A DNA stretch of 64,000 nucleotides, taken from contig CM073887.1 in the NCBI GenBank assembly GCA_037176705.1, positions 25,361,501 through 25,425,500 on the forward strand, given 5' to 3'. Shown piece after piece: positions 37,529-48,634 of this stretch. The notes beneath the pieces were generated by a model, which was not told where the DNA came from, did not search any database, and saw only the letters and a program-made list of their open reading frames with translations. Position 1 is the stretch's first letter. The number at the start of each line of letters is the position of its first letter. Both the position numbers and the translations under genes were made by a program. Origin of the DNA: Molossus alvarezi. Its lineage: Eukaryota; Chordata; Mammalia; Chiroptera; Molossidae.

Positions 37529-37588
37529 CGTGCGTATGTCTCTCTCTTTCTCTTCTCTCCCCCATCCCACTATATCTGAAGATTTTGA

Positions 37589-37622
<34 letters not shown>

Positions 37623-37645
37623 TCCTCAGGTGAGGATTGAAAAAA
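37304..37645 (+). repeat. Ves SINE enlarged by CT and GT microsatellites
   Basis: Starts GAGCCTTGGCTGGTTTGGCT and ends TCCTCAGGTGAGGATTGAAA. Internal runs are (CT)n at 37471-37522 and (GT)n at 37591-37620, which lengthen it to about 340 bp. AGTTAATTAGA and AGTTAATGAGA flank it as a near-perfect duplication. Confidence 0.9.
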
Positions 37646-38333
37646 AGTTAATGAGAGAACATTATTTTTAGTTGAAGATCCCTGATAATAAATGCAAAAA
37701 TAATAGAATTAAAAATTCACCATGTCATTACCCATAATGAAATAATGGTATATATCTGCTGATGTAATAAGAAACCCACAGGTGTCTGTCTTTAAATGTC
37801 ACTTTATAGGAAATATGATAAAATAACATATTAAATGAATTCCAAGCATGTAATTAGCCATGATCAGAATGTAGAAAATTTACAGGGAAAATTACCTGAT
37901 CTCTTAAAAAAATAAATATCCCAAGAGAAGAGATAAGGAGGAGAGGGGTTGCCTATCCTAGATTTAAACTTAAGGAAGATAGTGATGAAATCAGTTTTTG
38001 AACTTATTTGAATCTTGATTCAAACAAGCAAACTATTAAAAGATATTTTTAGAAAATCCAGAAATTTTTAATGGAATGGATATTAGGTGTCATTAATTAA
38101 TGCTAATTTGTTATAGTTATGTTTTTAGAAATCATTATCTGTTAGAAATATTATTGAATGATTTATGGATGAAATGACATAATGTCTGGTATTCACTTTA
38201 AAATTCTCCAGCAAAGGAAAAGAGGTAGTGATTTATGAAACGATTTTGGCCATTGACAACCATTGGTCCCCTCGAGTGTATCCACAGTGGTTCACTTGTG
38301 AGTCTGTTTAAAATTGTATACACAAAGACTTAC

Positions 38334-38525
38334 CCCATCTCTTGCTTTCACCAGGAGATCATAGGTAGCTGGATCCCTTTCCCTGTCCATATCTTGAGAA
38401 ACACAGATGTGCCCATCATGTGGGTCAATCTGGAAGGCGCGAGGTGCTTCGTAGCTTTGGAATCCATCATAAAGAGAATACGTGACCAAGCCATAGAGTC
38501 CTGTGTCCGCATCAGAGGCTTTTAC
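38334..38525 (-). CDS. DCHS2: Cadherin exon, probable DCHS2 (first exon in window)
   Basis: This is an internal exon of 192 nt (64 codons) on the minus strand. The acceptor reads CTGTCTCATAG before the first codon GTA, and the donor reads GATGGG then GTAAGT. It starts and ends in phase 0. It encodes the middle and end of one EC repeat: a DADTG calcium motif near residue 6, the YGLVTYSL strand, FQIDPHDG, and DRERDPATYDL leading to KARDG. These are hallmarks of extracellular cadherin repeats of the Fat/Dachsous class, which act at the plasma membrane in cell adhesion and planar polarity. The last residues run directly into the next exon (GGLGAQAF) without a gap in the repeat. The name DCHS2 is by resemblance and by the very long introns, which argue against the compact DCHS1 gene. 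FAT4 or another large cadherin is the main alternative. No further exon was found upstream as far as 64000. Confidence 0.8.
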
Positions 38526-39529
38526 CTATGAGACAGGAGGTTGACCAATGAGGAAACAGAAATGCTAGCATCACTGTTCAATTGGTCATAAATTACCATC
38601 ACGATCTACACAACCAAGAAACCCCCACAGCTATTCACAGTGTAGGCTTTGGTTTTGCATCTCTTACCTTCTGAGACAACTCCCCCTCACTTTCGTCCTC
38701 TCTTTGTGAGTTCTCCTTTTCAGTCTCCTCTGCCCATTCCTTTACTTTCATGGGATCTCTAAAAGTTTGAGTTCCTTGGGGCTCAGTCCTTGGTTCTTTT
38801 GCCTCCTTATTCTCTCACTATATCTTAGTGATGTCATCCAATCTCGGGTTTAAAAACATCCACATGCTAACAATTTGACAACGTATCTGTGAATTCCCTC
38901 TCATACCGAAGCCCTTTAAGTGATGGGTTCAATACCTGCCCCCACCCTTTCGGAACATCAACGGAAGGGCAGCAAAATCAAGGTCACAGGTGGCACGATT
39001 ACGAGTAATTCATCCAACTGACAGAATTCATCCTGGAGTATGAGGTTTGAGTTTCCAAGCCAAGGTTCCTTGAAGAAGTAGTGCCCCCTTCAGAGCCCCA
39101 CAGAGTCATGCAGACTGAGTCCTGCCCAGAGGCCCCATGACCAGCGGGGCAAGGGGATGAGATCCAGCCCATCCTCTGCTCACCAACACACACATTGACA
39201 TGGGGCAGTAACTTCCCAGAGGAAAGGGCACCTTTCTCTTCGACCATAGGTACCTTTTATGTTAGCAGTAGTTATGTGCCGGGTAGAAAAGATGAAGCAA
39301 CTGGAAATATGAAAGCATTTAAATTTATTTACACGAACTGTGGGAGTATTTCGTGAGAAATACAACAGGCTATATAGGACTCAAAATATTTTTGAGCTCA
39401 TAGGCTCAGTATAATTCTTACGATTTGCAACCCAGTTAACAGCAAACATCTAAATAGCACTTACAATAAAAGAAGAACTTTAAGGGAAGATCAACCAAAA
39501 AAAGAAAGGAAAAAAAACCTATATGCTAT

Positions 39530-39700
39530 AGAACAGGTACTATCCTAATTGCTTAACATGCATTACATACTTATAACCTATAATGAACTCCACTTTACAG
39601 ATCCAAAAAGTCAGGCTCAGGGAGCTGAAGTTACTTGCCAAAGAACACATAGCTAGTGAGTGTCAAAACTGGCCCTCAGACCCAGGCAGTTGGACAGCTG
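39530..39700 (-). repeat. MIR SINE remnant
   Basis: CTTAACATGCATTACATACT, CACTTTACAGATCCAAAAAG, TCAGGCTCAGGGAGCTGAAG and ACACATAGCTAGTGAGTG form a clear reversed MIR. Confidence 0.8.
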
Positions 39701-40740
39701 AGGACATGCTATTAAGAATTACACTATTCTACCTCCCAAGTCTTACCCCTTGTCAGTTCATCCTTCATTTACTGAAAAGAAAAATAACTCTCACATTTCC
39801 TGACCTTCCTCCAGTGCAGAACTTGTCAGAGTGTGTGCAATACCATTCCAAGTCACTGTTTACTTAATATGCACATGGCTGTCTCCCCAGAATAGCATTA
39901 GCACGAAGAAAATCAACTAGCAGGAAAGCCTGTGCTCTTGAGTCTTTGCTGAATCCTCTATTCCATGTGGTCAGATTCCAACTAGGTTCTCCAAAGTAGA
40001 AAACTAGATACAGTGATAACAAATGGAAATAAAAGAGAATTAAGCAGACCACTTGGCATCCAACATCCAACTAATAAACATCTCATAAAAAGAGAATAGA
40101 GAACAGAGAAAATGTAAGAAAGGAGCAGCTAGTGCCTTGGTTCATAGGACACGTATGGAAGAGGCCCTCTTGTTTTTAATGTCCTCACCCATCGAAGTTA
40201 AATTCAGCTCATATTTTCACTGGACCGAACTAGCTTCATGGCCCCAACCTGACTGGAAGAGTGGAGGACCACAAAGGTGTTTGGTGAAGACAAGCAATGT
40301 CTGCCACAGGTGCTTCTGTATGTTCATATGGAAACAAGCATGGAAGATTATGTAGGTCTCTAAGTAGCCTCTATTATGCAGTGACATTTAAACAAGTGGA
40401 ATAGACGAGGCTCCCCAGGGTGATCCTACTACAAATTCAGTTTGGGCAGTCCTACATAGTTCCACATGGTTCTTTGGAGGAAGGCAAAATAGAAGACAAT
40501 CACCTACATTGTTAGTATTTCTACTGTACTCATTTAACTCGATTGAAAAAAATCGATCTACTCATCATTGATACAATATACATGCAGGAGCTATACTGTC
40601 ATTATTATGTTTCCCAAACAAAACCCTAACCCAATCACATGTTCAACAACCAAAGTTCTCAGTTAGCCAGGCCCTTCCTCCCATTCTACCTTGAGCACAT
40701 TACTGGAATGTGACTTTGGGGGCTATTGTGTAGTCTAGCC

Positions 40741-40951
40741 CAGTGGTTCTCAATCAGGGGCAAGTTTGCCTCATCAAGACATTTGGCAATGTCCTGAGAC
40801 ATGTTTGATTGTCAGCATGGGGAGGGTGCTGCTGGCATCCAGTGTGTTGAAGCTGGAGATGTTCCTACACATCTTAAAATGCACAGGACTGACCCCACAA
40901 CAAATAATCCTCAGGCCCAAATATAAATAGTTCGTAGGTTGAGGACTCCTA
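40741..40951 (+). mobile_element. MER5A-type hAT-Charlie element, non-autonomous
   Basis: Begins CAGTGGTTCTCAATCAGGGG, then ACATTTGGCAATGTCCTGAG, GGCATCCAGTG and AATGCACAGGACTGACCCC, and ends near GGTTGAGGACTCCT, the inverted end. A full-length but diverged MER5A; no transposase coding. Confidence 0.85.
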
Positions 40952-42510
40952 CACCTGATGAAACTCTTAACAATTGGCAATATTACTTTCCTCTTTAATT
41001 GTCTTAAATTTTTTTTAACTAATAACACAGTCTTTTAAATTTATCTTCACTCTCATCTATCATATTCTCTGGCCAAATTTCATGCTGTGCAACTAGTTAA
41101 CATGTTTGTGAGTTATTCTTCTCATCAGATGGGCTGAACCAGGAAACCCACAAACTTCCCCACTACAAAGGACTAAATTCCAAGTACATTTGGTCTCTTC
41201 CATTCTGGCAGCTGTTAATGATTTAGTAGCCTCAAATTCCCAAAGACACCAAATATATCTTCTAAAACCATATGGTATTCTCAATAACGTTGGCTTGATT
41301 GGAAGATAATAAATACAATGAACTTCGAATTCTAAAACTCATTCTCAGCCTTTAATAGTGCATATTAACAAGTAATTTAGCTTATAAAAAACAAGTTTCC
41401 TTAGTTCCACTTTTTTGTCATCTGGACTTTTGGCAAAGCAAAATATAAAGAGTCAAAGTGGGACAAGAATACTGATCTCAGTTTATGGTAGCAGTTTGGG
41501 TTCTGCATTTCTGAATCATAAAATAAGAAAGTATTCCTCCCTGTTTTTACTCAACCCCCTAACCCTATTGATCTAATATTCCACAACAACATATTTCACC
41601 TACTAATATTTGGTCTTAAATGCCTATAATTAATTTGGCATCTTTATAAGGTCTCTATTTCTCAATATCCATTGACTGACACATAAAATGAAGGCAATTT
41701 AAAGAAAAGGAAATAGAAATGGATTTTCCAAATCTTCAAGAGGAAATCTTGCTTAGTGAGTAGCTCAGTGGGCCTTTTCTTCTGAAATAGCGGCTTAAAT
41801 CAAAGAATCAGAGAGGCACATGATCGGTGTCTGTTATCACAATCTTATGGTGCTAAATTGGGGATCTAGAGTTCAGGAGGGTTTTATCCCTGAATCTACT
41901 CAAAGAGCCACATTCTGGTACTCTCAGTGGCGTGCCTGTGTTCTTCATCTCAGCCTCAGTTTACCTGTTGTAGGCTGAGATATACTTGATGATTTTACTT
42001 TAAAGTTATTCCAACTCAGAGATGTTCTCCCTTAGCCTGCTTTTTAACAGATTTAATGGAGACATTATAAAAATGCAGAATATTAGTATGATAGAAATAT
42101 CTCCCTGATTCCATTATCAGATTCCTGAAATTTGAAGAATTTTACCACTTCCTTAAGTGTTAAATAAAAGATATTCCTTTTACATCTGGGTAAGGGTTCT
42201 TCTATATGAATGTGTCGTGGAAACAGGAGACAAAGTGAGAACACTGTCTCTTGAAAGCATGTTTGCATGTTCTCTAGTCAGTGGAATGGCTCTGTTTGCA
42301 CTTCTCTCATCAAGAGTATCCTCCCCTCATGCAGGAATGTCTTCAACAACTGGGCAGCCCTGTCAGAGGTCACTTGAGCAGCCAATCACATCAACACCCC
42401 CAAATTCAAAAGTCAACCCAAAGTCATAGGGCTATATAGTGTCAATCATATCATTTAATTCAGCAATGTTTATAGAAAAGCCTTAGAGCTCAATTTTTAA
42501 AAAGAAGTAG

Positions 42511-42720
42511 CCCAGCCAGTATGGCTCAATGGCTGAGTGTGGTCCCATGAACCAAGAGGTCGCCAGTTGGATTCCCAGTCAAAGCACATGCCCAGGTTGT
42601 GGGCTCAATCCCCAGTAGGGGGCGTGCAGGAGGCAGCCAATAGATGTTTCTCTCTCTCTCTCTCCTTCTCCCTCTAAAAAAAAATCAATAAAATATATAT
42701 ATTTTTAAAAAACAACAACA
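42511..42720 (+). repeat. Ves SINE, GGGGGC-type subtype
   Basis: Head GCCCAGCCAGTATGGCTCAA, CCCCAGTAGGGGGCGTGCAG, CT-rich block, and an A-rich tail with AACAACAAC. Short flanking AAAGAAGT matches suggest a target duplication. Confidence 0.9.
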
Positions 42721-43929
42721 ACAAATCCTAGAAAGAAGTGGCTGCACTTTAGATGAAATTTAAAATTAAGTAACTCACTTTAATTTTTTCTTATTGTAAT
42801 TTTCAAAATGATATGCTATATCCATGAGCATATAGAACCGTTCATTTGAAGAAACAAAGTTATTGACACAACACAATCATACGTAGAACTTCAAACAAAA
42901 ATAAGGGGAAAAAAGAAATCATAAAATAGCTTTTTGTGTTTGAAGCACTTGGCCAATCACTGACCTTACAGTTAAAACAGGATTAATCCCTTGTGAAAAG
43001 TTGGTTTCAGCATTGGGACCACAACGGATGGTCCCCATATGTAAGTATGCCACTTTCTGAACACAATTTTGGCAACTTCAGCAGTGACCTGTGTCTTTCC
43101 AAATCTAATAATCAAGGCTGGGTCCTTATTTTCTACACATTCAGTCACTCCTAACAGTTAATCATCTTCTTCTTGCAAAATTTTCTCATCAGACCCACAC
43201 TCTAACTCTCTGTCTCCTTCTATTCCTGTTTCCTTTACTGGCTGAGTCCTCTTTCCAGCCTCTGAACATGATAGCACCCTAGAGCTCAGTCTCCTGATCA
43301 CTTCTCTTCAGTCCACACCCACTGCCTGTAGTGGGCACTGCCCATTGTGGGCAACTCTAATAAACTGATGAGCATTGTATCTTAACCATCAGAACACTCC
43401 TTCTGCAGCTTAGGAGAACATCCCTCGTCTTGTCTGTTTGCACTAGCCTGTAACCCGTGTTCTCCTGCAGCACTTGTTTCGGTTCATATTTTCTTTTTCC
43501 TCCTCCGAGTCTTGCTGGACTATATAGCCAAGTTTCTGATTCAGAAATGAAAACTAAACAAGAATAATGACAAAAGAATAATACCCATCAAACACTCATT
43601 GAGGAATAATTTTTTAATTTGTGAAACACGATCTATTAACCAAGGTATACCATCACAGAATAAAATCCAAAATGGTAACACCAGCAAAATTAAAAGCAAA
43701 AGAAAAAAAAAAACCCTCTATTAAGGCATGTGAAACTATTCAGTGGTTAGAAACAGAACTGTGTTTCATTTTCACCTTTTAAAATGTATTTTCAGAGAAA
43801 CTGATAGAGCTGTTAGAGGAGTAAACTAATTATATATTCTCAAATTACAGTAAAAAAATTACTGTTCTGATAACACATTTTTATTGCTTTAATTAAGAAA
43901 TGGGATTAAGAAACCGCTAATCCTGCTAC

Positions 43930-43990
43930 TTATTGCCCTCCCCTTCCCTCCCCTCCCCTTCCCTCCCCTCCCCTGCCCTCCCCTCCACAC
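43930..43990 (+). repeat. Pyrimidine-rich CCCTTCCCTCC simple repeat
   Basis: Repeated CCCCTTCCCTCC-like units on the plus strand. The opposite strand is runs of GGGGAGGG, which could form G-rich structures. Confidence 0.85.
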
Positions 43991-44159
43991 CCCAAAAAGC
44001 AGCCAAAGGAAATTCTGTGAAAGGAGTCAATGGGTGGTAATGAGGGGTAACTCGTCCTATGTGTATTACAAAATAAACAATTAAAAGAATGTGATCTATA
44101 AATAGAATCAGCCGGCAGATCAGTAGAACACAAAAGCAAGTCCTGAAACAGATGCTGGT

Positions 44160-45150
44160 AAACCTGATTTTTTTATATTACAAAGGAAACATCATAAACC
44201 ACTGAGAAATGTGGGTTTCCCACATAAGTTTTTAGGAAAAAATTACTAACAGCATGGGGAAAAAAATGAAGTTTGATATTAACCTCACACCAAAATAAGA
44301 TCTACACAGATATGTTAAATATAATAATGAAATCATTTAACACACAAGAATATATGTAGAAATATTTGGCTGATTCTTACATTGAAAAGAAATGTCAAAG
44401 TAAAAAGGATTTACAAACCTAAAACAGATGGAGAAAAATCACAAAAGAAAATATCAATAGAATGAGTATATAATAATTTAAAACTCCACTAAATAAACAA
44501 AAATATTCAAAGTCAAATTAGATATATTAACTGCAACAAATATATATATATAAAAGTTAATGTTCTTAACATGAAAGGAGTCCTTTAAAAATAAATAATA
44601 TTGCTTTCCTAATACAAAAAATAGGCAAATGACCAAATGACATGAACAAACAATTTACAAAAGAATAAATATATTTAACCATTAAAATAAATGGCAACCA
44701 TTAAATTAAGAGCAATTTTGGAACCATTAAAATAATAGCAAATTGGAAACCATCAAAATAATATATTAAGTGGTGGCAAAGATGAATTAAATATGTACTC
44801 ATTTTTAAAAGCCTATCTGGAAAGTAACTTTGTTTTTACCATTTACATATGGCAAACATTCTCCTAAACCTAAAAATACTCATCTTCTTGACCCAATTAG
44901 TATATTTCTAGGAATATATGTAGACAGATATTTGTATGAAAGACGTATACATAATGTAGCATTATTTATTCAAGAACTCAGATGTCCAACAATAAAAGTT
45001 GTTAAATGAATTATAATTCATCCATAAGATGGAATTCAGTCTAGCCATGATGTAATAACTCTTTCATGAAGATTCTTTTACCTTATATTTAAACATATAC
45101 AAACACACGCTTAAATCAAATAGAACTAAAATCCCAAACCCTCCAATGTA
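44160..45150 (+). mobile_element. Old L1-like relic
   Basis: AT-rich text in the order of an L1 ORF2 3' region: CACACCAAAATAAGATCTAC, then GTGGCAAAGATG, GACCCAATTAGTATATTTCT and GATGGAATTCAGTCTAGCCA. Strongly diverged, class L1 by wording only. Confidence 0.5.
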
Positions 45151-45889
45151 TGGATGATAGAAAAAATTAAAAGAAGTTAAAGTCAGAGGAACAGTCACAT
45201 ACCCCCACAGCCCATGAATGGTCCTCCCAGAGCTCTCTTCCACACGACACTGTTTTTATAAGGTCAAGTCTTCCTTCACATGTGAGACACTCATCTTTAA
45301 AGAATAATTACCTAATATTTGTGGTATGTAAATTAGGTTGTCAGTATTGATCTACTGCCTGGTACTTACAAACTATGCTTGACTTTGATTTATTAACTAA
45401 TTTCAGTGATCTGATTTAGGCTGCTGACACCCATAATAATCTTATGGCAAAAGAACAGACAGAAATTCTGGGAAGAATTTTAAGTAAACTAGTTGACTCA
45501 ACACTAACATTCAACAATCAACTCACTTTAATATGGTAAATAATAATTCACACACACACATGTGCACATACACACACACTAAGTAGTCTAAAATATACCC
45601 ACATTATCTTTTACTTCCAGATACACCTGAAAAACAATTATGAATTTGTTTCACAAATTCTAACTGCATAAGTTTCAAGGTCTCTTTTTAATTGTGTATT
45701 ATTTACATTTACAGTGCTAGTAACAAGAGTAATATTCTCTTAGTTCTGGTTCTTCTGATTATCTAATGTGTACTATTTACCTCTGTATTATTTTCACAAA
45801 CACTATCACTGTATAACTCATTTAATTGTTCAAGACAACCATCATTCTCAAATACTTTATACTACTTTTCGTCACCTAACTATAATAAA

Positions 45890-46140
45890 ATGAAATAAAA
45901 ATCATATTTCAAAAACAAGTCAATCTTATTAAAATTAAATTCATTTTTCCCATCACCATTTATCCCTCTATGCCTCCTTCCACCTCTCCCACCGTTCTCC
46001 CCTGCAATCACCATACTTTGTCCATGTCCATGAGTTCTCTCTTTTTTTTCTTTTTTGTTCAATCCCTCTGCCCCCCCCCCAAACCCCCCCAATCAGAGCC
46101 GTCTGCCTACTCTCTATCTGTGAGTCTGTCTCTAAAACAA
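45890..46140 (-). mobile_element. L1 3' UTR insertion, 5'-truncated
   Basis: On the minus strand it reads GAACTCATGGACATGGACAA, GGTGATTGCAGGGGAGAACG and an A-rich end, the same 3' UTR text as the copy at 62135-62394. A C/G-rich mononucleotide run sits at 46072-46090. Confidence 0.75.
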
Positions 46141-46499
46141 ATCAGTCTGTGATGCAATGTTTTCACACAGGTATCTGGAACCGCAAAGAATTACATGATC
46201 AGAAACATTTTGTGTATCCAAAGACGAACTTGTATTACAAATATTATATGATTAGCAGAGATATTCACAATGTCTAATACCATAAATCCCCAAATGACAA
46301 ACAAATTCACAAGAGGATCTTAGCTAAATATTTCCTCCAAGGTTTTATTTTCCAGAACTTCCAACATAAATTCTTTGGTCAGTATGAACCTTATATGAGA
46401 TTTGGCAGAATAAACAAGGATTATAAAAGCTGATACCCTATTTCTATTATTTTTTCCTACCTCAAGGATTTCACTATGGGATTTCTTTTCAAATATGCC

Positions 46500-46840
46500 T
46501 CATATACACAAACATCAGTATTTTTAACTTCTCAGTAAACATCTTTCCTCTTTCTGGATTTTCTGCTTTGGTGATCTCATCCAGCCTCATAATTTTACAT
46601 TTCTCCTGTATTAGGACAACCCTAATTTCATACTGCAGCCTGAACCTTTTCCCTCCTCCAGATTCACATATGAAAGACTTCATAACGTGCTCACTAGGCA
46701 TGGGTCATGGACACCTCCCATTCGCCAGGCCCAATTCACTTCTCTCTTAGTCTTTTCAAATGGCATCTCCATCCATCCTGTGACTCAAGTCAAAAACCTA
46801 GGAGGTACCCTTTCACTCTTCCTCTTAACCATGAGAAAAA
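46500..46840 (+). repeat. L2 LINE remnant
   Basis: GATCTCATCCAGCCTCATAA, CACATATGAAAGACTTC, GGCATCTCCATCCATCCTGT and GTCAAAAACCTAGGAGGTAC follow an old L2 3' region on the plus strand. Confidence 0.45.
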
Positions 46841-47248
46841 AAAGCCCAGCAAATAGTTGTAGACTATGTCCCTTAGCTATAAAGTAAAAGTTATAGAATG
46901 ATGCTGAGAGATCAAGTGAGATACACACAGACCATGAAACATATGCAAAATACTTAACTTCAAAAATAACTAGAAAAGCTCTGATCCAATTGTTTTTCAT
47001 TATTGTTTCATATTATTTTTACCTTTCAGATTGGGAAAGATAAAAATGCTTATCATATCCAGTGAATGTTGAAGATACTCTCAGTTTTTAGTAAAAGCTT
47101 GGCAATCATACCAAAGGTCCAGCAAAATGGAGTTGGTTAATTTAACACTATGCAGTTGGAATAGTGTGCATTTGTTAAAAAGAATAAAACAGGTCCACAT
47201 GCACACACATAGAAAAATAAACAGATACTGTTGGGAATAAAAGTTGTG

Positions 47249-47455
47249 CCCTGGCTGGGTAGATCAGTTGGTTGGAGCATCATTCTGTACACTAAAAGGC
47301 TTCAGGGCATATACCTAGGTTGTGGGTTCGATCCCCAGTGGAGTGCACAGGAGGCAACTGATCAATGTTTCTCTCACACTGATGTCTCTCTCTCTCTCTC
47401 TCCCATCCTCCCTTCCTTCCCCTCTCTAAAACATATCCTCAGGTGAGGATTGGAA
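47249..47455 (+). repeat. Mosaic Ves-related SINE
   Basis: The head (CCTGGCTGGGTAGATCAGTT) is of the older bat type, the middle (TTCGATCCCCAGTGGAG, GCACAGGAGGCAAC) is of the GGGGGC type, and the 3' end (TCCTCAGGTGAGGATTGG) is of the third subtype. The flanks share TAAAAGTT. Confidence 0.85.
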
Positions 47456-47752
47456 GAAAAGAAAGAGTAAAAGTTATACAAATTTGTAAGTCCAGTAAGA
47501 TCACACTTTTGAATTAAAAAAAAAACCCACATATGTGGTACAGTGGTCCTATTTCTTCTGAGTCTCGCACCTCACAGGCTAAGGGAAGAGATGGCTTTTC
47601 TAGTGACCCTAGAGACACACTCGGTTAATATTAGCCCCCATCATGAGAGGTGTCTGAACATTCCTTGGGTCTTCCCCAGTGTTCCAGAACAGATGGACAC
47701 CTTCTCCCTCACCTTCACCTAGGACTACAATCATTCCTACTCCAGAAGCAAA

Positions 47753-47926
47753 ATGGATGGATCAGAGAGTTTCTGGGCTGCGGCAGCCAGAGAAGATAAG
47801 GTGCTAAAGAAGAGGAAAGTTAAAAAAGACCGACAGACTGAGGCAAAGGAATGCCTCTCCAAGAGAAGAATCCATTTCAAATGGGATGAAAGCCCAGGCC
47901 AGACAACAGGGCAAAGGTTGCCCTGA
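47753..47926 (+). CDS. Small open reading frame, 57 codons, uncertain
   Basis: An ATG in a favourable context (AGCAAAATGG) opens 57 codons ending at TGA, with an in-frame TAG upstream. The product would start MDGSESFWAAAARED and continue with a basic Lys/Arg-rich stretch (KVLKKRKVKKDRQ), ending QTTGQRLP. It has no signal peptide or membrane segment. It lies on the plus strand, opposite to the cadherin gene, about 50 bases upstream of an L1 3' fragment. I recognise no family. It may be chance, part of a decayed processed gene, or a small orphan gene. Confidence 0.12.
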   Translation: MDGSESFWAAAAREDKVLKKRKVKKDRQTEAKECLSKRRIHFKWDESPGQTTGQRLP

Positions 47927-47986
47927 CACCCTGACACTGTATGTGTCATATTGTGTGCCAGCGTCTAAAATACAAAGGTGACTTTA

Positions 47987-48199
47987 TAGTTGGTAGTTAC
48001 AGAATAGCTACAGAGATATAAATTACAGTATGGGAATAGAGTCAATAATAGAGTAATAACTATCTGTGGGGGCAGGTGGGTATTTGAAGCAACAGTAGGA
48101 CCACCCCGTAAAGTACATAATTGTCTGACCCCTATGTTGTACATCTGAAACTGATACAGAATAACACTGAATGTAAACTAGAAATGAAAAATAAATTTT
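47987..48199 (+). mobile_element. L1 3' UTR fragment with target-site duplication
   Basis: GTTGTACATCTGAAACTGAT and AAATGAAAAATAAATTTT mark an L1 3' end. Exact 12 bp duplication AAGGTGACTTTA at 47975-47986 and 48200-48211. Confidence 0.8.
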
Positions 48200-48564
48200 A
48201 AGGTGACTTTACGTGTTTTGTGTCTCTGCCTGTATGTTCACCAGCAGAAGAAAATCAGATACGATTACCCCTGCCAGACCCATACACCTGTAGTCCTTCA
48301 ACATGAACAACAGGAGAAGGTGATGGGCCATGTGGTACCCTTAGGCCCGCTGAAAGGTCAGGTTGATTTCCTTTTGACCAGTTTCCTAACTCCAGAGAGA
48401 GGCTATTGTGCAGAGTTACATAAATATTATTATTTGCAGAGAAAATAAAAATCTAAAGAATATACACAAAACTCCTAACAGGGGTTCTCTCTTGGGATGC
48501 ACTCATAGCAAACTGTACTTTTAAAATATGTTTTTGTAAACAGTGTTTCCTATTGAGCCTGATA

Positions 48565-48596
<32 letters not shown>

Positions 48597-48634
48597 TCTA
48601 CCTACCTACCTACCTACCTACCTACCTACCTATC
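48565..48634 (+). repeat. TCTG/TCTA/CCTA tetranucleotide microsatellite
   Basis: Three successive tetranucleotide blocks: (TCTG)n, (TCTA)n and (CCTA)n. Confidence 0.95.

Noticed and set aside
48565..48634. Tandem array that could be mistaken for a CRISPR
   Set aside because: It is a simple tetranucleotide repeat with no spacers; the sequence is mammalian.
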